Positions 6,935-10,899 of a stretch of 10,899 nt of DNA are shown here, one piece after another. The position numbers and the translations under genes were made by a program. How positions within the stretch are numbered: the first letter of the stretch is position 1; the number at the start of each line of letters is the position of its first letter. The notes below the pieces were generated by a model. The model did not search any database. It saw only the letters and a program-made list of their open reading frames with translations, and was not told the DNA's origin. Source of the DNA: an uncultured Lachnospiraceae bacterium (GTDB lineage: Bacteria > Bacillota > Clostridia > Lachnospirales > Lachnospiraceae); contig CAMWWJ010000089.1 in assembly GCA_947177925.1 (NCBI GenBank), positions 1-10,899 on the forward strand, in the 5' to 3' direction.

Positions 6935-7954
6935 GTAAATCCGCACTGCCATAAAAATAGCAAAATACATATGGTGCTTCATAAAAAACAAAAACAGCTT
7001 TTCCGCCATGGATAACCCGGGCATCACACAGGTATTCATAGCTTCCACCACTTCCTTATCCGTACAGATTTTTTTCATATCCGCCCTGTGTTCCCTGTAA
7101 GGAGCATTTTTCTTTTTGTAAATGCCGCCTTTTATATGAAGCACAGTAAGACATAAAAAATCATTGACAATCTGAGGCTTTAGATCATAGGCTGCTTTTG
7201 CATCGGAAATCCTGCAGAGGTTTTCCTTCATTAGCTTTATCTTATCCATATAATGTTCATCATATTTCATAGTCATGGAGTCATCATTCATGTAGTAATA
7301 GTAAGGATAAAAATCCTTTACAATCACTACTTTTTTCGCATCTAAGAACATGCAGAGGGAAAACTGGTAATCCTCCCCAATGGATACCCGGTCATCGCAC
7401 ATGGAAAGATTCTTTACCACCAATTCCCTTTTCACGATCTTGGTAACCCGGTTGGGCATTAGGTGCCGCCCCATAAAGCTGCCGTCATTGATCAGCACAG
7501 GAAATACATGCTCCTTTAAGGTATCCACCGTAAAAACCTGCTCCGGAAATTCCATCTGCTCTACCCATTCTTTATGACTGCCGGATTCATAAACATGTCT
7601 TAGTCCGCAACAGGCAATATCCGCATTTTCCTTTTCCGCTTCCTGAAAGAGACGTTCAAACATATCCGGCTCAATAAAATCGTCACTGTCCACATAGCCG
7701 ATATAATTACCTGCTGCCAACCGGCTCCCCGCCTTCCATGCGGAAGTCAGCCCTCCATTTTCTTTATGCAGGACTTTCACATTTTCATATTGCTCCCCAT
7801 ATGCATCACACATGGCAACAGAGCCGTCACTGCCTCCGTCATCCACTAAAATAATCTCGATTTCCTTTAAGGTCTGGGCAAGAACACTGTCCATGCACCT
7901 TGCCAGATGTTTTTCCATATTATATACGGGAATGACTATACTTACTTTTACCAT
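6926..7954 (-). CDS. Family 2 glycosyltransferase (third of three in tandem)
   Basis: A 342-residue GT-A glycosyltransferase. The core motifs are VSIVIPVYNMEKHLARC, VDDGGSD (37-43), YVDSDDF (87-93, DxD metal site) and GED at 193-195. The conserved segment after the HKENGG motif reads GLTSAWKAG rather than the usual SxARNxG, so the common Arg-Asn pair is Trp-Lys here. It may still be active because the DxD and GED acids are intact. The C-terminus is a hydrophobic helix with aromatic residues (LFLFFMKHHMYFAIFMAVRIYFR), probably a membrane anchor. The start is ATG with AAAGGA six to seven bases upstream, 12 bases after the previous stop. It is a divergent paralogue of its two upstream neighbours and likely adds a different residue to the same glycan. 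Confidence 0.93.
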   Translation of the reverse strand: MVKVSIVIPVYNMEKHLARCMDSVLAQTLKEIEIILVDDGGSDGSVAMCDAYGEQYENVKVLHKENGGLTSAWKAGSRLAAGNYIGYVDSDDFIEPDMFERLFQEAEKENADIACCGLRHVYESGSHKEWVEQMEFPEQVFTVDTLKEHVFPVLINDGSFMGRHLMPNRVTKIVKRELVVKNLSMCDDRVSIGEDYQFSLCMFLDAKKVVIVKDFYPYYYYMNDDSMTMKYDEHYMDKIKLMKENLCRISDAKAAYDLKPQIVNDFLCLTVLHIKGGIYKKKNAPYREHRADMKKICTDKEVVEAMNTCVMPGLSMAEKLFLFFMKHHMYFAIFMAVRIYFR

Positions 7955-7966
7955 GGCTCTTCCTTT

Positions 7967-8980
7967 TCACTTTTTTCCCTTTTCATGGGGAAATACTAAT
8001 TTTCTATATAGTTCCGGCAAAAGAAGAAATATGTGGTATCCAATCCTTGTAGCAACACTGAGAGAGCCGTATTTTTTCTGGCCTCTTAATGCCTCCCTTA
8101 CATACTTCTTTAGCTGCTTTTGTTCCTTTCCGGAGTCCTTTACCTGTTCCTTCAGGGGATAATAATATCGAATTGCACCATCTGCTCTTGCCTTACATGC
8201 AAAAAAGGCAAGATCAGTTTCCCCGGTTTCTTCTTCAAAAAAAGAAAGCCTGTCCGTTAATGCCTCCATCCATTGTAAGCGCTTTCTGCTAAAAGCATCT
8301 CTTGTAATGCTGGAAGGGGCGCTGAAATATCCATACATAGGCCATTTTACATAAACGCCCTTTTTTGCCTTATCATATATTTTGTAGGTGGTAGCCTCAT
8401 CCTCATGGATCTTCCCCTTGGGAAACCGGATTTCCCTCCAGAGGGAAGCCTTATACAGCTTATTCCATGCTACAATAAAATAAGTGGCATCGGAATGGTT
8501 CATGTCATACATGTTAAGCAATAGCCCTTTTCTGTCATAGGTGTCATAATATGCTTCCTTCCATTCCTGATTTTCAGGCGGCCTGGAAAATTCTCCCTCC
8601 CCAGACCCGGCCACAGTCCGGTAAGGGCACATGGCTACATCGCTTTCTGTAGAGACCAGTGCCTCCATGAGCACCTCCAGAAAAAAGGGCGCTATAAAAT
8701 CATCACTGTCCAAAAATGCAATGTATTCTCCCCTGGCAGCTTCAAGCCCTGCATTTCTGGCATCCGAAAGGCCTCCATTTTCCTTGTGTATGACCTGGAT
8801 GCGTGAATCCTTTTTTCCATAAGCATCACAAATGCTTCCACAGCCATCCGGCGAGCCATCGTCTACAAGGATAATCTGCAGATTTTCATAGGTTTGGTTC
8901 ACAATGGATAAAATCGCCCTTTCCAAATAAGCCTCCACCTTATAAACGGGCACGATGACTGTAATAAGCTCTCTTACCAC
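7967..8980 (-). CDS. Family 2 glycosyltransferase (second of three in tandem)
   Basis: A 337-residue GT-A glycosyltransferase with a canonical catalytic core: TVIVPVYKVEAYLERA at the N-terminus, VDDGSPD at residues 39-45, GGLSDARNAGLEAARGEY leading to FLDSDDF (89-95), a WNKLYK segment at 172-177, and HEDE at 192-195 as the likely catalytic-base region. This layout is that of EpsJ/WaaB-like polysaccharide glycosyltransferases of Firmicutes. The start is GTG at 8980, supported by AAAGGAGG eight bases upstream that overlaps the stop of the preceding gene; only five bases separate the two genes, suggesting translational coupling. The basic C-terminal stretch (ELYRKLVFPHEKGKK) follows a hydrophobic helix, consistent with membrane association. 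Sugar specificity cannot be read from the sequence. Confidence 0.94.
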   Translation of the reverse strand: MVRELITVIVPVYKVEAYLERAILSIVNQTYENLQIILVDDGSPDGCGSICDAYGKKDSRIQVIHKENGGLSDARNAGLEAARGEYIAFLDSDDFIAPFFLEVLMEALVSTESDVAMCPYRTVAGSGEGEFSRPPENQEWKEAYYDTYDRKGLLLNMYDMNHSDATYFIVAWNKLYKASLWREIRFPKGKIHEDEATTYKIYDKAKKGVYVKWPMYGYFSAPSSITRDAFSRKRLQWMEALTDRLSFFEEETGETDLAFFACKARADGAIRYYYPLKEQVKDSGKEQKQLKKYVREALRGQKKYGSLSVATRIGYHIFLLLPELYRKLVFPHEKGKK

Positions 8981-8985
8981 AATTG

Positions 8986-9996
8986 CTACCTCCTTTTTAA
9001 CAGCCTGACCACAAGACCTCTTAGAACAATCAAAAGATACGTTATGTGCTTACAGCCTATGTTCAGGAAAAAATAAATGATTTTATAATCTGCCAGCTTA
9101 AGCCGCACCTTGAGTCCCGGATTCTCTCTTTTCAGCTTTACCAGAGCGGCCCTGTAATTGCCAATCATCCGGATTTTTTCCTTCCGCTTCATAGAATCAG
9201 CAAAAGCCAACTGCTCCAGATCATCTAAAAATTCCACGATCAATTTATTTTCCAACACGTCCCCAGTCTGACCATCTCCAAATATTTCTTTCATGGCCTG
9301 CCCTGTTCTTTCGTACAAAAGCAGTGCGATTTCCAGCTTATCCTCTCTTTTTTTGGTGGAAAGGGTCGTTCCCCTGTCATCCTGTATAAACTCACAAACC
9401 GGCTTTCTCACTGTGGAAAAACGATTGCATTCCTTTAAGTAGGAAAGATTGAATAATAAATCTTCTCCTAAATTCAAATCCTCCGGAAACCGGCTTTGCA
9501 CCTTCTGCCGTTTAAACAATTTATTCCAGGGCATATTGAAAAAGCCTTTTTCATATAGCTTCAGTATATAGTCCCTGCTTTCCTGTACGGGAAATGTTCC
9601 TTCCTTTTCCGGCAGCTTTTCAATGCTTCTTCCAAAATACAAATGATGAAAGCCGGCCACCACAAAGTCTGTATCATCCTTTTCCATAGCCTCCACCATG
9701 ACCTGAATGGAATCCTTTTCCACATAATCATCACTATCCAGAAAACGGATATATTCCCCTTTTGCCTCTTTAAGCCCCTTATTTCTGGCGGCGCTGACCC
9801 CCTGGTTCTTCTGATGGATGACCCGAATCCGCTCATCCTCCCAAGCCAGCCTTTCCGCCAGCTCTCCCGACTTATCCGGCGGTCCGTCCACCACAAGCAA
9901 AATCTCCAGTTCCCTGTAGGACTGCATGGTAAGGCTCTTCACACACCGCTCCAACGTCTCCTCACTTCTATATACCGGCACAATCACACTTACCAT
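8986..9996 (-). CDS. Family 2 glycosyltransferase (first of three in tandem)
   Basis: A 336-residue GT-A fold glycosyltransferase that should transfer a sugar from a nucleotide-sugar onto a growing surface glycan at the cytoplasmic membrane face. The N-terminal VSVIVPVYRSEETLERC begins the nucleotide-binding fold. The metal-binding DxD motif is LDSDD at residues 86-90, and an acidic GED lies at 177-179 after a MPWNKLFKR segment (155-163). The usual VDDGSxD motif is altered to VVDGPPD (35-41): the first Asp and the Ser are replaced, while the second Asp, which contacts uridine in the SpsA structure, is kept. The C-terminal 40 residues are hydrophobic then basic, consistent with membrane association. 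The start is ATG with AAGGA nine bases upstream; a second ATG four bases earlier is out of frame. Donor and acceptor are unknown. Confidence 0.93.
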   Translation of the reverse strand: MVSVIVPVYRSEETLERCVKSLTMQSYRELEILLVVDGPPDKSGELAERLAWEDERIRVIHQKNQGVSAARNKGLKEAKGEYIRFLDSDDYVEKDSIQVMVEAMEKDDTDFVVAGFHHLYFGRSIEKLPEKEGTFPVQESRDYILKLYEKGFFNMPWNKLFKRQKVQSRFPEDLNLGEDLLFNLSYLKECNRFSTVRKPVCEFIQDDRGTTLSTKKREDKLEIALLLYERTGQAMKEIFGDGQTGDVLENKLIVEFLDDLEQLAFADSMKRKEKIRMIGNYRAALVKLKRENPGLKVRLKLADYKIIYFFLNIGCKHITYLLIVLRGLVVRLLKRR

Positions 9997-10030
9997 ACAT
10001 ACACTTCCTTTATCTGAATATTTTCACAAC

Positions 10031-10899
10031 CTATAAATTCATGGCAACTAACACCAGCTCCCAAATCATATACAGATTCAGTCCTCCCATTACCAGAAAG
10101 CCTGCCCTGTTTATCCATACTCTGCCAAAGGGCACCTTACAGCGGTTCTGAAAAAAGCAGCTGAAAAACGGCAGGAACAACGGAATGAAATATCTGCCCT
10201 GCACTCCTGCAATATGGTCGGCTCCCACTGCCGTATAGGACACATACATGGACGTAAGGACAATGGCTGATGTGCCGAAAATCATGAGCAGGTTCAATAG
10301 GATATACTTTATTCCAATGGGCTTTCCTGTTTCCTTTCTGTCGCTGAATAGTGCAGTAAAAAAAGCAAGTATCAGGCAGATCCATGTCCAGATCCACCCT
10401 TTAAAGCCAAGATACGCATAACCGATAAAGGAATCCCCTCCAAACAAATAGTCCTTCAGCATTCCGAACATAGAGCCTAACAGCACTTTTGTATAAGCAA
10501 GGGGATTTGCCATCACATACTGTATCTGTCCTGAAAAACTGGTCCCCACATTCCGTTTGTCCCCTAAATAACTAAAGTTTCCCACCAGCTGATAATTGCC
10601 GCCTGCTGCCGGCAGCGGCTTAAATATGGCATAGAGCATCAATCCGGCAACCACGCATACAGAAATCTTGAATACTGCTTCCTGAAAAGGATTTACAAAC
10701 TTCTTTTTGCCGAAAAATACAAGCATCAGTGCCATCACAATATAAACCGGTTTCGTCAGGCTGCCGATTACATATGCAAACATAATGCCAAGTGTGGACT
10801 GCCATGTGATTTTCTTTTCCGGCTCCAGCATTTCATTGGCAACAAGCACTGTGGCAAGAAGGAGAAATGCCGTTACCACTCCATCATAGGAAATGGCCG
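10031..10899 (-). CDS. DUF2142-like polytopic membrane protein, 5' end cut by the window edge
   Basis: The frame is open to the right edge of the window, so the true start lies outside; about 289 C-terminal codons are visible. The first visible residues read AISYDG, followed by a hydrophobic stretch, which matches the Ser-Tyr-Asp segment typical of DUF2142 membrane proteins. Near the C-terminus QGRYFIPLFLPFF is the other conserved signature of that family. About six or seven membrane segments are visible, including one around VIGSLTKPVYIVMALMLVFF. The intervening loop with GGNYQLVGNFSYLGDKRN is probably extracytoplasmic. DUF2142 proteins occur in cell-wall and surface-polysaccharide clusters and are thought to be GT-C-like membrane proteins, but their reaction is not established. 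The stop is TAG at 10031-10033; the next gene starts 34 bases later. Family call is fairly sure, function is not. Confidence 0.8.
   Translation of the reverse strand, partial: AISYDGVVTAFLLLATVLVANEMLEPEKKITWQSTLGIMFAYVIGSLTKPVYIVMALMLVFFGKKKFVNPFQEAVFKISVCVVAGLMLYAIFKPLPAAGGNYQLVGNFSYLGDKRNVGTSFSGQIQYVMANPLAYTKVLLGSMFGMLKDYLFGGDSFIGYAYLGFKGWIWTWICLILAFFTALFSDRKETGKPIGIKYILLNLLMIFGTSAIVLTSMYVSYTAVGADHIAGVQGRYFIPLFLPFFSCFFQNRCKVPFGRVWINRAGFLVMGGLNLYMIWELVLVAMNL

Noticed and set aside
6926..9996. Possible recent tandem DNA duplication of the glycosyltransferase genes
   Set aside because: The proteins share motifs but the nucleotide sequences are well diverged and show no long direct repeats, so this is old paralogy rather than a repeat element.
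1..10899. CRISPR arrays, insertion sequences, tRNA or rRNA genes, attachment sites
   Set aside because: No regularly spaced repeats, transposase or integrase motifs, or RNA gene signatures were found; nearly all bases are in nine contiguous coding genes.

Overview
The window is a single run of nine genes, all on the minus strand and read from right to left, with gaps of at most 49 bases. Strong AAGGAGG-type ribosome-binding sites, frequent GTG starts, a YesM/YesN-type two-component pair, a lipobox-bearing sugar-binding protein and the moderately AT-rich composition point to a low-GC Firmicute. A Clostridia or Lachnospiraceae-like gut anaerobe is my best guess; this is inference, since no marker gene is present.

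The right part (about 5320-10899) is surface-glycan biosynthesis. In transcription order it holds a 5'-truncated DUF2142-type polytopic membrane protein, three tandem GT-A family 2 glycosyltransferases, and a GT-C membrane glycosyltransferase of the PMT/ArnT type (GT39-like). The GT2 enzymes would add sugars on the cytoplasmic side. The GT-C enzyme would transfer a sugar from a polyprenyl-phosphate donor on the outside. The final glycan cannot be named from the sequence.

The left part (129-5298) is a sugar-sensing module. It holds a membrane-anchored periplasmic-binding-fold protein, a YesM/LytS-like histidine kinase, a YesN-like response regulator with an AraC output domain, and a clearly XylF-like lipoprotein. 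Stop and start codons of these four genes overlap by 14, 8 and 4 bases, so they are almost certainly co-translated. The arrangement resembles the XylFII-LytS-YesN xylose sensors of clostridia, but here two different sugar-binding proteins bracket the two-component pair and no transporter permease or ATPase is present in the window.

Only 21 bases separate the glycan genes from the sensor genes, with no visible terminator, so read-through between them is plausible. The leftmost 128 bases are non-coding and AT-rich. They contain two inverted repeats whose centres are 31 bases apart, and a candidate extended -10 box at the very edge. They could be terminators or the operator/promoter region of the next gene to the left. 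No RNA genes, mobile elements, CRISPR arrays or attachment sites were seen.
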